Positions 16,134 to 25,871 of a DNA stretch of 64,000 nt are shown in pieces. The position numbers and the translations under genes were made by a program. Origin of the DNA: Xanthomonas sp. DAR 80977 (lineage in GTDB: Bacteria; Pseudomonadota; Gammaproteobacteria; Xanthomonadales; Xanthomonadaceae). The notes beneath the pieces are model-generated. The model ran no database searches. It worked only from the letters and a program-made list of their open reading frames with translations, and was not told where the DNA came from. The stretch is from NCBI RefSeq assembly GCF_041240605.1, contig NZ_CP162487.1, positions 2,115,001 to 2,179,000 on the forward strand, in the 5' to 3' direction. Numbering within the stretch: the first letter of the stretch is position 1; every line of letters begins with the position of its first letter.

Positions 16134-18512
16134 ATGAAGTCCCGTTCCACACACCGTCTTTCCACGCTTTCCCTGGCGCTGGCGACCGCGCTCGCGGCCC
16201 ATCCGGCATTGGCGCAGGACGCCGGCACCGACACCGCCGAGCGGGTCACCGCCTCCAGCACCTCCAATACCACCGCGGCCTACGAGACCAAGCGCGTGCA
16301 GCAGCTGGACAAGGTCAACGTCAATGCCGACAAGAGCAGCTACGTGCTCGGCGGCGGCAACATGACCGTGCAGACCGCCAGCAAGGCGATTTCCACGGTG
16401 ACCCGCGAGGCGATCGCACAGGCGTCCGGCGGCAGCAACTTCACCCAGATGATCGACGCGATCCCGGGCGTGGACGCCGCCACCAGCGACGTGACCGGCC
16501 TCAACAACGGCAACTACAGCCTGCGCGGCTTCGACTCCTCGGCGATCGGCGTCACCGTCAACGGCGCGCCGGTGACCGACAGCGGCAGCTATTCGGTCTA
16601 CGCCACCGAATACGGCGATGCCGAGAACTACAACGACATCACCGTCACCCAGGGCACGCCGAACGTGGACCAGCCGGAGATGGGCGCCACCGGCGGCCAG
16701 ATCGCCTGGTCCACGATCGATCCCGGCCACGCGTTCGGCGTGGACTTCAACCAGAGCTTCGGCAGCAACGACTACCGGCGCACCTTCGTGCGGGTCAACA
16801 CCGGCGATACCGGTCCGCTGCGCTCGTGGGTGTCGTTCTCGACCAACAGCGCCGACAAGTGGAAGGGCAATGGCGACATGTCGGTCAACAAGATCGACGG
16901 CAAGAGCGTGTGGGACATCAGCCCGGGCAACTCGATCAGCGCCTCGTTCCAGTACAACCGCCAGTCCAACTATTCCTACAACACCGCCAGCAAGGCGCAG
17001 CTGGCCAGCGACTACGACTACGACTACAACGACACCTGGGGCGGCGGCACCACCTCGGCCGACCAGTCCTACTGGAAGTTGCGGCGCAACCCCTACAAGA
17101 GCCTGCTGGTCAGCCTGGACGGCGAGTTCACCTTCAGCGACAGCCTGCGGCTGTCGGTGGTGCCGTACCTGTGGTGGGGCAAGGGCGGCGGCTCCAGCGC
17201 CGCGTCGGTGTATCCGTCCACCAGCAGCAGCAACGTCTATGGCTACTCCACCAGCGTGAGCGGCAGCCGCGACGTCGACTACACCTATTCCTACTCCAGC
17301 ACGGTGCGGCCGGGCGTGGTCGCCAAGTTCTTCCAGGACATCGGCATGGACCACAACCTGGTCTACGGCCTGTGGTACGACCGCTCGCGCAAGAGCCAGA
17401 ACAACAGCATCGTCAAGACCGACCAGAGCACCGGCCAGTCCTGCGACGTCTGGGCCGACAGCGACGATTGCTTCCTGACCTATGCCGACGGCCAGGTGCA
17501 GCAGAGCTACCGCACCTACACCGTCACCGACGTGCAGAAGTACTTCATCCAGGACAACTGGACCCCGGCCGACGACTGGGCGGTCAACTACGGCGTGTCC
17601 TGGATCCATGCCACGCGCAAGGGCCACAACTACCAGTGGCCGGACAGCACCAAGGAGATCGGCGTGGACTTCGACAACAGCTACAGCAAGCTGCTGCCGG
17701 CGTTCGGCATCAAGTACGCGCCGGACAGCCGCAACCAGTTCTACTACGGCGTGGCCAAGACCTTCCGCGTGCCGGCGACCAATTCGATCTCGGTGAACCT
17801 GTCGGCCGCGCAGGAGATCCCGCAACCGGAATCGGCCTGGACCAACGACCTCGGCTGGCGCTACTACGGCGACCGCTTCTCGCTGTCGACCATGCTGTAC
17901 CAGAGCAACTACAGCAACAAGCAGATGTCCAGCTACGACCAGACCACGGCGCTGACCACCTACATCTCGATCGGCAAGGTGCGCATGCGCGGCTTCAACA
18001 GCGAAGCCAGCTACAACATCACCGACAATCTGAAGCTGTACGGGTCCTACACCTATACCCAGGCCAAGATCCTGAGCGACACGTTGGCGGTGGGCACCTC
18101 CAAGGGCACCTACGACTATGCGGTCGGCGGCAAGCAGCTGGCCAATACGCCGAAGAACCTGGCCAACCTGCGCCTGAGCTACACCATCGGCGATTTCTGG
18201 GTCGCGCTGAAGGGCCGTTACTCCGGCTCGCGCTACGGCGACTACATGAACACCGAACGGGTCGGGGGCTATACCACCTTCGGCGCCGACGCCGGCTATG
18301 CCTTCGCCGACTGGGGCTGGCTGAAGAAGCCGTCGATCAAGCTCAACCTGTACAACCTGACCGACAAGCAGGCCGTCACCTGGGCCAGCACCACCCAGGT
18401 GCTGGCGGCGTCCGGCGCCAGCGAGTACCCGGACGTGGTCTCCACCGGTACCCCGTACTACTCCGTGCTGGAGCCGCGCGCGTTCGCGGTGACCTTCGGC
18501 GCCTCGTTCTGA
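16134..18512 (+). CDS. TonB-dependent outer-membrane receptor
   Basis: A 792-residue outer-membrane transporter. It has a Sec signal peptide ending at HPALAQDAG. The plug domain shows TASKAISTVTREAIAQ, IDAIPGVDAATSDVTG and YSLRGFDSSAIGVTVNGAPV. The barrel is rich in aromatic and alternating strands and ends in the typical terminal phenylalanine (FAVTFGASF). The ATG at 16134 directly precedes the signal peptide; a more distal ATG at 16068 would place the signal internally. Length and plug are typical of the xanthomonad receptors that import siderophores or carbohydrates. The ligand is unknown. A strong hairpin follows the stop. Confidence 0.9.
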   Translation: MKSRSTHRLSTLSLALATALAAHPALAQDAGTDTAERVTASSTSNTTAAYETKRVQQLDKVNVNADKSSYVLGGGNMTVQTASKAISTVTREAIAQASGGSNFTQMIDAIPGVDAATSDVTGLNNGNYSLRGFDSSAIGVTVNGAPVTDSGSYSVYATEYGDAENYNDITVTQGTPNVDQPEMGATGGQIAWSTIDPGHAFGVDFNQSFGSNDYRRTFVRVNTGDTGPLRSWVSFSTNSADKWKGNGDMSVNKIDGKSVWDISPGNSISASFQYNRQSNYSYNTASKAQLASDYDYDYNDTWGGGTTSADQSYWKLRRNPYKSLLVSLDGEFTFSDSLRLSVVPYLWWGKGGGSSAASVYPSTSSSNVYGYSTSVSGSRDVDYTYSYSSTVRPGVVAKFFQDIGMDHNLVYGLWYDRSRKSQNNSIVKTDQSTGQSCDVWADSDDCFLTYADGQVQQSYRTYTVTDVQKYFIQDNWTPADDWAVNYGVSWIHATRKGHNYQWPDSTKEIGVDFDNSYSKLLPAFGIKYAPDSRNQFYYGVAKTFRVPATNSISVNLSAAQEIPQPESAWTNDLGWRYYGDRFSLSTMLYQSNYSNKQMSSYDQTTALTTYISIGKVRMRGFNSEASYNITDNLKLYGSYTYTQAKILSDTLAVGTSKGTYDYAVGGKQLANTPKNLANLRLSYTIGDFWVALKGRYSGSRYGDYMNTERVGGYTTFGADAGYAFADWGWLKKPSIKLNLYNLTDKQAVTWASTTQVLAASGASEYPDVVSTGTPYYSVLEPRAFAVTFGASF

Positions 18513-18551
18513 GGCAAGCCCAGGCCCTGCGGGGCTGGACAACGCAAGCGA

Positions 18552-18588
18552 CGCAAACGGCCGGGGCCCAGCCCCGGCCGTTTGCGTT
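18552..18588 (+). terminator. strong terminator-like hairpin after the receptor gene
   Basis: CGCAAACGGCCGGGGC (18552-18567) and GCCCCGGCCGTTTGCG (18571-18586) form a perfect 16-bp stem with a 3-base loop, 39 bases after the receptor stop. The following T-run is weak. Confidence 0.65.
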
Positions 18589-19319
18589 TGCGGCCTTGCG
18601 ACATCGGCAGGCCTGCGCCGACCCCGCGCCGGACTTTCGTGCGGATCTCGTCATCGCCGTGCGATCGGCCACATGGGTCGGCAAGCCGCTTTCCGGCCGG
18701 TCCGGCGCCCTGGTCGGCGATGTTCGCCATGCCGTGCCGGGGCAGGGGGGGCGACGTGTCGTGGGCCGTCGGACGCCGCGCAAGCCTGCCGGGTAGGGCA
18801 GCGCCGGCATTGCCGCTGATTCGCCGCGCCTGCCGCGGCGCGACCCTCCCGCAGGGCGGCGGCTGGTGCCCGCGCTTCGCCGCGGGCGAACCCTGGCGAG
18901 CAACGCTTCGGCGCCCGCCGCTGGCCGGGGAGCCGGGATTCGGGATTGGGGGGCCGGATCAGGAATCGCTCACCAGCAGCGGCTGGCGCGTAGGGTGGGC
19001 GCCTCGAATGCAGGCGAGCCGGATCCCTGTTTGCTCTCGCCGGCGCGGCAGCGCGCGCTGTTCCGCCGCCTGGTCCGGATGGGGTGTGCGCCGGTGGCAC
19101 GCAATGACCGATACCGGCAAAGAAACTGCGATCCATGTCGTGTCATGTCCGTTTGTGCCAGCTTGTCACGTTTTGGCAACAAAACGGCCCTATGGTGTTA
19201 AACTCGCGTTAACCCTTGCGGGGGATCCAGCAAGGGGGCACGAACCACATTCCGCTGCCGTGCGCCCACAGGGACGGCTAGCTATGCGCATTTCGTCAAA
19301 CTCCATCGAGGCTATTGCA
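18589..19319. other. long intergenic region upstream of the Oar-like receptor
   Basis: About 730 bases without a convincing gene. It contains GGGATTCGGGATTGGGG-type strings near 18935 and, near 19140-19240, a more AT-rich leader suited to the receptor promoter. A small hairpin can form between CCCTTGC (19213-19219) and GCAAGGG (19230-19236) in the probable untranslated leader. Confidence 0.4.
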
Positions 19320-22300
19320 ATGACTCAACCCCGCCGTCTCCGGATGTCCAAGCTCACCCTTGGCCTCGTTGCTGCGCTTGCCGCCGCCCCCGTGTTCGCC
19401 CAGAGCACCTCCGCCGGCGTCGGCGGTTTGGTCACCCACGACGGCCAGCCGGTGGTGGGCGCCGACGTGACCATCACCCACGTCGAATCGGGAACGGTGA
19501 GCCGTGCCACCACGGATGCCAGCGGTCGCTACAACGCGCGCGGCCTGCGCGTCGGCGGTCCGTACACCATCACCATCACCAAGCCCGGCGAAGGCACCAA
19601 GACCGAAGACAGCGTGTACCTGAGCGTCAATCAGACCGCCAGCGTCAATGCGGCGCTGACCGGCGACGTGGCGACGCTGGAGACGGTGAACGCGGTCGCG
19701 ATCGCCGGTGGCTCGGAAGTGTTCAGCGCGACCAAGATGGGCGCGGGCACCAACGTCGGCCGCGAGCAGATCGAATCGCTGCCGTCGGTCAACGGCAACA
19801 TCCAGGACTTCATGCGCCTGGATCCGCGCGTGGCCTTCGTCGATCGCGCGTCCGGCACCATCAGCGCCGGCGGCCTGAACCCGCGCTACAACTCGATCAA
19901 CATCGACGGCGTCTCGGCCAGCGACACCTTCGGCCTGGAAGGCAACAACATGACCACCCGGCGCCAGCCGGTGTCGATGGAGGCGATCGAGGCGATCGAC
20001 GTCAACCTGTCCAACTACGACGTCAGCATCGCCAGCGCCGCCGGCGCCACCGTCAACGCGGTGACCAAGTCCGGTACCAACGAGTTCCATGGTTCGGTCT
20101 ACGGCTACATGCGCGACGGCGACTGGTTCGGCGACAACCCGGACGGCAGCAAGTTCAACGGCTTCACCAAGGAAAAGACCTACGGCGCCACCTTCGGCGG
20201 CCCGATCGTCAAGGACAAGCTGTTCTTCTTCGCCAACTACGAGAAATTCCAGCAGGACGCGCCCGGCCTGGACCTGGGCAGCACCGCGCTGGGCAAGGCC
20301 AACGCCAAGTACACCCTGGCGGACGTGACCCGCGCCCAGCAGATCGCGCAGAACTACGGCTTCGACGCCGGCTCGCTCGACAGCAACGGCAACACCGATC
20401 TCGAGGAATACGCGCTCAAGCTCGACTGGAACATCAACGACAACCACCGCGCCAGCTTCCGCTACAGCAAGCTCGACCAGAGCAAGCTGCGCATCAACGG
20501 CGCCAGCAGCACCAGCCAGGCCTCGCTCAGCTCGTACTGGTACCAGCACGAGAAGAGCGTGGAGAGCTACGTCGGCCAGCTGTTCAGCGACTGGTCCGAG
20601 AACTTCTCCACCGAGTTCAAGGCGTCCTACCGCGACTACTCGGCGATCCGCGTGGTGCCGACCGATGCCCCGAGCATCGCGATCTACTTCGACGGCACCG
20701 TGGCCGCGCCGACCGGCGACGTGCTGTACCTGGGTACCGAGACCAACTCGCAGGGCAACATCCTCACCACCAAGACCTGGAACTACTACGGTGCAGGCAC
20801 CCTGACCCTGGACAACCACGACCTGAAGTTCGGCGTCGACTACACCACCAACGACATCTACAACCTGTTCGGCCGCAACAGCTGGGGCGTGTACACGTTC
20901 CTGGGCCTGGACAACTTCGCCAATGGCCGCTGGAGTTCCTACCAGCTCAACAGCGAGCGCACCCCGGGTTCGATCGCGGCCGACTACAAGAACGACAATC
21001 TCGGCCTGTTCATCCAGGACACCTGGTACGTCAACAACAACCTGACCCTGACCCTGGGCCTGCGCGGCGACCGCCCGGGCGTCAGCCCGGATCCGGCCTA
21101 CAACGCGGCGGCGCAGGCGTACTTCGGCTACAACAACAGCAAGGTGTTCGGCGGCGATTTCCTGATCCAGCCCCGCTTCGGCTTCAACTACACCTTCGAC
21201 ACCGACCGTCCGACCCAGCTGCGCGGCGGCGTGGGCCTGTTCCAGGGCGACGCCCCGCAGGTGTGGATCGGCAACAGCTACTCCAACACCGGCTTCAACT
21301 ACAACGCCTACAGCTACACCAGCTACAACCCGGCGTTGCCGTTCAGCCCGAACAAGGACACGCAGCCGATCCCGACCACCCCCGGTTCGGCGACCCAGGG
21401 CGTGAGCTTCGTCGGCGACGACTTCAAGCTGCCGTCGCTGTACAAGGCCAACATCGCGCTCGACCACGAACTGCCCTGGTACGGCATCGTCGCCTCGGCC
21501 GAGTTGCTGGTGACCAAGGTCAAGGACGGCCTGTACTACAAGAGCCTGAACATCGGCCGCGTCACCGCCGCCGGCGAAGATCCGAGCCCGGCCTACTACG
21601 GTCCGGACGGCCGCGCGCTGTACTGGAATCCGGCCCGCACCGGCCGTCCGTGGGCGACCGGCGACAACCGCTACAACCGCAACACCGCCTACAGCGACGT
21701 CTACCTGATCGAGAACACCGACAAGGGCAAGACCCAGCAGTTCACGGTGTCGCTGTCCAAGCCGTTCAGCGAAGGCGGCGAGTGGTCGTGGAACCTGGGC
21801 TACACCTATACCCACGCCACCGAAGTCGGTTCGCTGACCAGCTCCACCGCCAGCTCGGGCTGGGGCTACCAGTACGCCTTCAACGCCAATTCGGAAACCG
21901 AGAACACCTCGCGCTACGAGATCAAGGACCGCGTCTCCGGCTCGCTGAACTGGGAGCACAAGTTCTTCGGCGACTACAAGACCCGCGTGGGCCTGGTCTA
22001 CGAAGGCCGCAGCGGCCGTCCCTACAGCTACGTGTACAACGGCGACGCCAACGGCGACGGCCGTAGCACCAACGACCTGTTCTACGTGCCGAAGGGCCCG
22101 GGCGACGTGCTGTTCGGTTCGCTCAGCAGCACCGGCGCGTTCACCGCCAACCCGGCGCTGGAGAAGCAGTTCTTCGATTGGCTGGCGCAGAACCCGCAGC
22201 TGGCCAAGTACGCGGGCAGCTACGCGCCGGCCAACGGCTTCCGTTCGTCCTGGATCAACACCTTCGACCTGCACGTCAGCCAGCAGCTGCCGGGCTTCTT

Positions 22301-22556
22301 CAAGGGCCACAAGTCCGAGGTGTGGGTGGACATCCAGAACGTGGGCAACCTGCTGAACAAGAAGTGGGGCCGGATCTACGACTACGGTTTCTTTGCCGAC
22401 GCGCGCGTGGCCAACCTGCAGGGCATCTACAACGGCAAGTACGTGTACAACACCCTGTACACCGACCAGCCGAGCGCCGCCAATGCCGATGCCGACGGCT
22501 TCAACACCGGCGTTTCGCAGTGGTCGCTGAACCTGGGCGTGCGCTACGAGTTCTGA
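19320..22556 (+). CDS. Oar-like TonB-dependent receptor with carboxypeptidase-regulatory-like domain
   Basis: A 1078-residue outer-membrane protein. A signal peptide (MSKLTLGLVAALAAAPVFAQ region) precedes a CarboxypepD_reg-like beta domain with GLVTHDGQPVVGADVTITH and the TDASGRYNARGLRVGGPYTI motif. The plug (about residues 130-270) shows QIESLPSVNGNIQDFMRLDP and NPRYNSINIDGVSASD. The large barrel ends in LNLGVRYEF. This architecture matches the Oar/OmpA-related TonB-dependent transporters widespread in Xanthomonas. The ATG at 19320 has GAGG 8 bases before it; an in-frame ATG at 19284 is an alternative. The ligand is unknown. A good terminator follows. Confidence 0.9.
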   Translation: MTQPRRLRMSKLTLGLVAALAAAPVFAQSTSAGVGGLVTHDGQPVVGADVTITHVESGTVSRATTDASGRYNARGLRVGGPYTITITKPGEGTKTEDSVYLSVNQTASVNAALTGDVATLETVNAVAIAGGSEVFSATKMGAGTNVGREQIESLPSVNGNIQDFMRLDPRVAFVDRASGTISAGGLNPRYNSINIDGVSASDTFGLEGNNMTTRRQPVSMEAIEAIDVNLSNYDVSIASAAGATVNAVTKSGTNEFHGSVYGYMRDGDWFGDNPDGSKFNGFTKEKTYGATFGGPIVKDKLFFFANYEKFQQDAPGLDLGSTALGKANAKYTLADVTRAQQIAQNYGFDAGSLDSNGNTDLEEYALKLDWNINDNHRASFRYSKLDQSKLRINGASSTSQASLSSYWYQHEKSVESYVGQLFSDWSENFSTEFKASYRDYSAIRVVPTDAPSIAIYFDGTVAAPTGDVLYLGTETNSQGNILTTKTWNYYGAGTLTLDNHDLKFGVDYTTNDIYNLFGRNSWGVYTFLGLDNFANGRWSSYQLNSERTPGSIAADYKNDNLGLFIQDTWYVNNNLTLTLGLRGDRPGVSPDPAYNAAAQAYFGYNNSKVFGGDFLIQPRFGFNYTFDTDRPTQLRGGVGLFQGDAPQVWIGNSYSNTGFNYNAYSYTSYNPALPFSPNKDTQPIPTTPGSATQGVSFVGDDFKLPSLYKANIALDHELPWYGIVASAELLVTKVKDGLYYKSLNIGRVTAAGEDPSPAYYGPDGRALYWNPARTGRPWATGDNRYNRNTAYSDVYLIENTDKGKTQQFTVSLSKPFSEGGEWSWNLGYTYTHATEVGSLTSSTASSGWGYQYAFNANSETENTSRYEIKDRVSGSLNWEHKFFGDYKTRVGLVYEGRSGRPYSYVYNGDANGDGRSTNDLFYVPKGPGDVLFGSLSSTGAFTANPALEKQFFDWLAQNPQLAKYAGSYAPANGFRSSWINTFDLHVSQQLPGFFKGHKSEVWVDIQNVGNLLNKKWGRIYDYGFFADARVANLQGIYNGKYVYNTLYTDQPSAANADADGFNTGVSQWSLNLGVRYEF

Positions 22557-22584
22557 TCCGTCTGTCACCGCAGCGAGACAGGAG

Positions 22585-22616
22585 AACGGCCGGGGAAACC
22601 CGGCCGTTTTCTTTTG
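22585..22616 (+). terminator. rho-independent terminator after the Oar-like receptor
   Basis: AACGGCCGGG pairs with CCCGGCCGTT around a GAAA loop, followed by TTCTTTT. It lies about 28 bases after the stop codon. Confidence 0.85.
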
Positions 22617-22666
22617 CGGAGGCTGACGCTAAAGTCGCCGTTGACGACAACGACAAGAATTCCGAT

Positions 22667-24055
22667 ATGACGACGAGCAATACGGCGGCGCGGGCGCTGC
22701 GGGTAGTGGACGCGCGGATCTACCCGCGCGGCGGCCTGGACATCCTCTCGCGCGCGGAAGTGGCGCGCCTGCGCGACGCCTCCAGCGGCGGCCTGCACGA
22801 ACTGCTGCGGCGCTGCGCGCTGGCGGTGCTGACCAGCGGCAGCGCCTCCGACGATCCGCGCGCCGCACGCGACCTGTATCCCGATTTCGACATCCAGGTC
22901 GCGCAGCGCGACCGCGGCGTGCGCATCGACCTGCTCAACGCGCCGGCGATGGCGTTCGTGGACGGGGAGATCATCAACGGCGTGGCCGAACTGCTGTTCG
23001 CCGTGATTCGCGACCTGGCCTACATGGCCATCGAGCTCGGCCCGGACTCCGCCGCCGATCTCGACTCCAGCGAAGGCATCACCAGCGCCGTGTTCGGGCA
23101 ACTGCGCAACGCGCGCATCCTGCAGCCGGCCGATCCGAACCTGGTGGTGTGCTGGGGCGGCCATTCGATCTCGCGCGACGAGTACCTGTACACCAAGCAG
23201 GTCGGCTACGAGCTGGGCCTGCGCGGGCTGGACATCTGCACCGGCTGCGGCCCGGGCGCGATGAAGGGGCCGATGAAGGGCGCCACCATCGCCCATGCCA
23301 AGCAGCGCAAGCACGACAACCGCTACATCGGCATCACCGAGCCGGGCATCATCGCCGCCGAGTCGCCGAACCCGATCGTCAACCATCTGGTGATCATGCC
23401 GGACATCGAGAAGCGCCTGGAGGCCTTCGTCCGCATCGGCCACGGCATCATCGTGTTCCCCGGCGGCGTCGGCACCGCCGAGGAGATCCTGTACCTGCTC
23501 GGCATCCTGTTGCGCGAGGAGAACCGCGACCTGCCGTTCCCGCTGATCCTGACCGGCCCGACCATCGCCGCGCCGTATTTCGAGCAGATCGACCGCTTCC
23601 TGCGCCTGACCCTGGGCGAGGCGGCCACCTCGCGCTACCAGATCGTGGTCGGCGACCCGGTCGCGGTGGCGCGCAAGATGGCCGACGGCATCCAGCGGGT
23701 GCGCATGCACCGCAAGGAGCAGAAGGACGCGTTCTACTTCAACTGGTCGGTGGACATCCCGCTGGAGTACCAGCTGCCGTTCGTGCCCACCCACGAAGCG
23801 ATGGCCGCGCTCGACCTGCATCACGGACGCCCGCCGCACGCGCTGGCGGCGGACCTGCGCCGCGCCTTCTCCGGCATCGTCGCCGGCAACGTCAAGGAGG
23901 ACGGCATGCACCGCATCGAGCAGTACGGCCCGTTCGAGATCCACGGCGACGCGGACATGATGCAGGCCCTGGACGAACTGCTGCGCGCCTTCGTCGAGCA
24001 GCGCCGGATGAAGATCTCCGGCGAGTATCGGCCTTGCTATCGGGTCATGGCCTGA
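22667..24055 (+). CDS. ppnN: nucleotide 5'-monophosphate nucleosidase PpnN (YgdH family)
   Basis: A 462-residue protein that splits nucleoside monophosphates into base and ribose 5-phosphate. The central Rossmann-like LOG domain shows VVCWGGHSISRDEY, DICTGCGPGAMKGPMKGATIAH, and the key VFPGGVGTAEEILYLLGIL (the PGGxGTxxE motif). N- and C-terminal PpnN-specific domains are present; the C-terminus ends with the GEYRPCYRVMA block. In E. coli the enzyme is controlled by (p)ppGpp; the same is inferred here. No strong ribosome-binding site precedes the ATG. Confidence 0.94.
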   Translation: MTTSNTAARALRVVDARIYPRGGLDILSRAEVARLRDASSGGLHELLRRCALAVLTSGSASDDPRAARDLYPDFDIQVAQRDRGVRIDLLNAPAMAFVDGEIINGVAELLFAVIRDLAYMAIELGPDSAADLDSSEGITSAVFGQLRNARILQPADPNLVVCWGGHSISRDEYLYTKQVGYELGLRGLDICTGCGPGAMKGPMKGATIAHAKQRKHDNRYIGITEPGIIAAESPNPIVNHLVIMPDIEKRLEAFVRIGHGIIVFPGGVGTAEEILYLLGILLREENRDLPFPLILTGPTIAAPYFEQIDRFLRLTLGEAATSRYQIVVGDPVAVARKMADGIQRVRMHRKEQKDAFYFNWSVDIPLEYQLPFVPTHEAMAALDLHHGRPPHALAADLRRAFSGIVAGNVKEDGMHRIEQYGPFEIHGDADMMQALDELLRAFVEQRRMKISGEYRPCYRVMA

Positions 24056-24094
24056 GCGCGGAGCGGGACGGTCGCTCTTGGGCCATCGGTGCTG

Positions 24095-25114
24095 TCAGGG
24101 ACGGGTGGGCAGTTCAAGCAGGCTGACGAAGGTGTCGCTCCCGTGGCGGGTGCTCAGGCGCCCGCTGCCAAGGCTTTCCACGCGGGCACGGACCGCATCC
24201 AGGCCGATCCCGTGGCCGCTGCCGGCGGCGGCCTCGCCGTTCGCCGGCAGGGAATTGACGATCTCGATCCTGACCCAATGCGCGTCCTGTTCGACCCGAA
24301 GGCGGACATGGCCGCCGCTGGTGCTGGGCTCGATGCCGTGCCGGATCGCGTTCTCCACCAAGGGCTGGATCGAAAGCGTGGGGACGTCGATCGCCGGAAG
24401 AGGATCGGGAAGTTGCCAATCCACGCGCAGGCGTTCGCCCAGGCGCATCTGCTCAATGCCGAGATAGCGCCGGGCAAGCGACAGTTCTTCTTCAAGGCTC
24501 AGCCGATCCGGTCCGGCCAGCGCTGCTCTGAACAGATCGGCAAGATCCAGCAACAGATGCTCCGCCTGTTCCGGCCGGAAGCGCGCCAGCGCCGCGCCGG
24601 TGTTGAGCGTGTTGAACAGGAAGTGGGGCTGGATGCGCGCGCGCAGCGCTTCGAGCTGGGCCTGCTTGGCTTGCACCGCCAGTTGTTGGACGCGCCAGTG
24701 GTTCTGGAACGCCAGCAGCGCCATCAGGCCCAGGGTGAGGGCGATGGCCGCCACCTTGAGCAGGAACGTGTGCCAGCCTCCCTGCAATAGCGACAGCTCT
24801 TTCAGTGCCGCCCATGCGATCGCGTGCACGGCGACGGCGACGATCACCAGCAGCGCCACCGCCAGATAGGCGACCTGCTGCGGACGGCAGCGTTCGAGGT
24901 GGCCGCGCAGCAGATACAGCAAGGCCAGCGTGGTCAACGCCGTCCACTGCAGCAGCAGCGAGGCCAGGCCGAAATGGACCCAGCCGCTCGTGGACTGTCC
25001 CGGCGCCATGGTCAGGATGACCGCGACCGCCTCGCCGGCCAACAGCACCCAGATCAGGGTCGTGGGCTGCCACAGGATATCGAGCGGCAGGGCGGGAGTG
25101 GGGGCTGGGCGCAT
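24095..25114 (-). CDS. LytS/FimS(AlgZ)-type sensor histidine kinase
   Basis: A 339-residue membrane histidine kinase. About four or five transmembrane helices fill residues 10-150. The His_kinase domain shows EALRARIQPHFLFNTLN with the phosphoacceptor histidine, and the HATPase domain has LSIQPLVENAIRHGIEP and GSGHGIGLDAVRARVE. No response regulator gene is adjacent. It is divergent from fimU, 158 bases away. In Pseudomonas the related FimS(AlgZ)/AlgR pair controls the fimU-pilVWXY1Y2E operon, so a role in minor pilin control is a reasonable inference. CCGTTCAGC at 25180-25188 in the shared gap weakly resembles the Pseudomonas AlgR site. Confidence 0.85.
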   Translation of the reverse strand: MRPAPTPALPLDILWQPTTLIWVLLAGEAVAVILTMAPGQSTSGWVHFGLASLLLQWTALTTLALLYLLRGHLERCRPQQVAYLAVALLVIVAVAVHAIAWAALKELSLLQGGWHTFLLKVAAIALTLGLMALLAFQNHWRVQQLAVQAKQAQLEALRARIQPHFLFNTLNTGAALARFRPEQAEHLLLDLADLFRAALAGPDRLSLEEELSLARRYLGIEQMRLGERLRVDWQLPDPLPAIDVPTLSIQPLVENAIRHGIEPSTSGGHVRLRVEQDAHWVRIEIVNSLPANGEAAAGSGHGIGLDAVRARVESLGSGRLSTRHGSDTFVSLLELPTRP

Positions 25115-25272
25115 GGGATCGGGCAGGGGACGCTGGGCGCATGATGCCTCGGATTTCCGGTCCGATGTCGCCGGGCCTGCCGTTCAGCTACGATCTGCCA
25201 CCGCCCATCGGACCCTACTGGCATTGGTCCGAGGCGAGTTCTAGCTTAGCCTCGGGAAAAAGGGGATACGAC

Positions 25273-25866
25273 ATGCAGCGCTTTCACGCCGAGCGACCGC
25301 GCTACTCCGGGCGGTACCGACGGATCGGTGGTTTCAGCTTGATCGAGTTGATGGTGACGGTCGCCGTGCTGGCGGTGGCGATGAGCTTTGCCATTCCAAG
25401 CTATACCTACCTGGTCAATACCAGCCGGCTGACGTCTGCGTCCAACGAGATGGTGGCATCGCTTCAGCTCGCGCGCTCGGAGGCGATCCGGCTCAACCGG
25501 AACGTGGCGGTGTGCCGCAGCGACAATGGCACCAGTTGCGCGACCGGCAGCGCGTGGAACCAGTGGATCACCATCGTGGTGACCGGCTCGACCGTGCTGC
25601 GCGTCAGTGCGGTGAAGGCTCCAGTCCAGCTGAGCGTGAGCGGCGCGGTCAGCGGCAACAGCGATCGCATCGTCTTCAGCCCGGACGGGTTCGCCCGCAG
25701 CAGCGCCGGGATGTTGCTCAATGCGGGGTTTTCCAGCTGTATCGCGACGACGAGCTTGAGCGACAACCTGCGGGTCGTGTACATCGTCGGCGGCAGCCGG
25801 GTCGGCTTCGTCACGACGCCTGGCAACGTTGCATGCCCTGTGCCATCAGACTCTCCACCTCCGTGA
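25273..25866 (+). CDS. fimU: type IV pilus minor pilin FimU/FimT (GspH family)
   Basis: A 197-residue minor pilin. A basic leader ending in Gly precedes the class III signal GFSLIELMVTVAVLAVAM, where cleavage after Gly and N-methylation of Phe are expected. The globular part shows ASNEMVASLQLARSEAIRLNRNVAVC, as in GspH/FimT proteins, and four cysteines. The ATG has an AAGGGG upstream. It is the first gene of a six-gene minor pilin operon that primes pilus assembly and retraction. Confidence 0.92.
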   Translation: MQRFHAERPRYSGRYRRIGGFSLIELMVTVAVLAVAMSFAIPSYTYLVNTSRLTSASNEMVASLQLARSEAIRLNRNVAVCRSDNGTSCATGSAWNQWITIVVTGSTVLRVSAVKAPVQLSVSGAVSGNSDRIVFSPDGFARSSAGMLLNAGFSSCIATTSLSDNLRVVYIVGGSRVGFVTTPGNVACPVPSDSPPP

Positions 25867-25871
25867 ACGCC

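Noticed and set aside
19296..22568. Very long minus-strand open frame opposite the Oar-like receptor
   Set aside because: Its composition is Val/Ala/Arg/Gly-rich with no family motifs, as expected for the antisense of a GC-rich gene. The plus-strand receptor has clear domains. Similar antisense frames opposite petB, virB4, pilY1 and the glycosidases were left out for the same reason.
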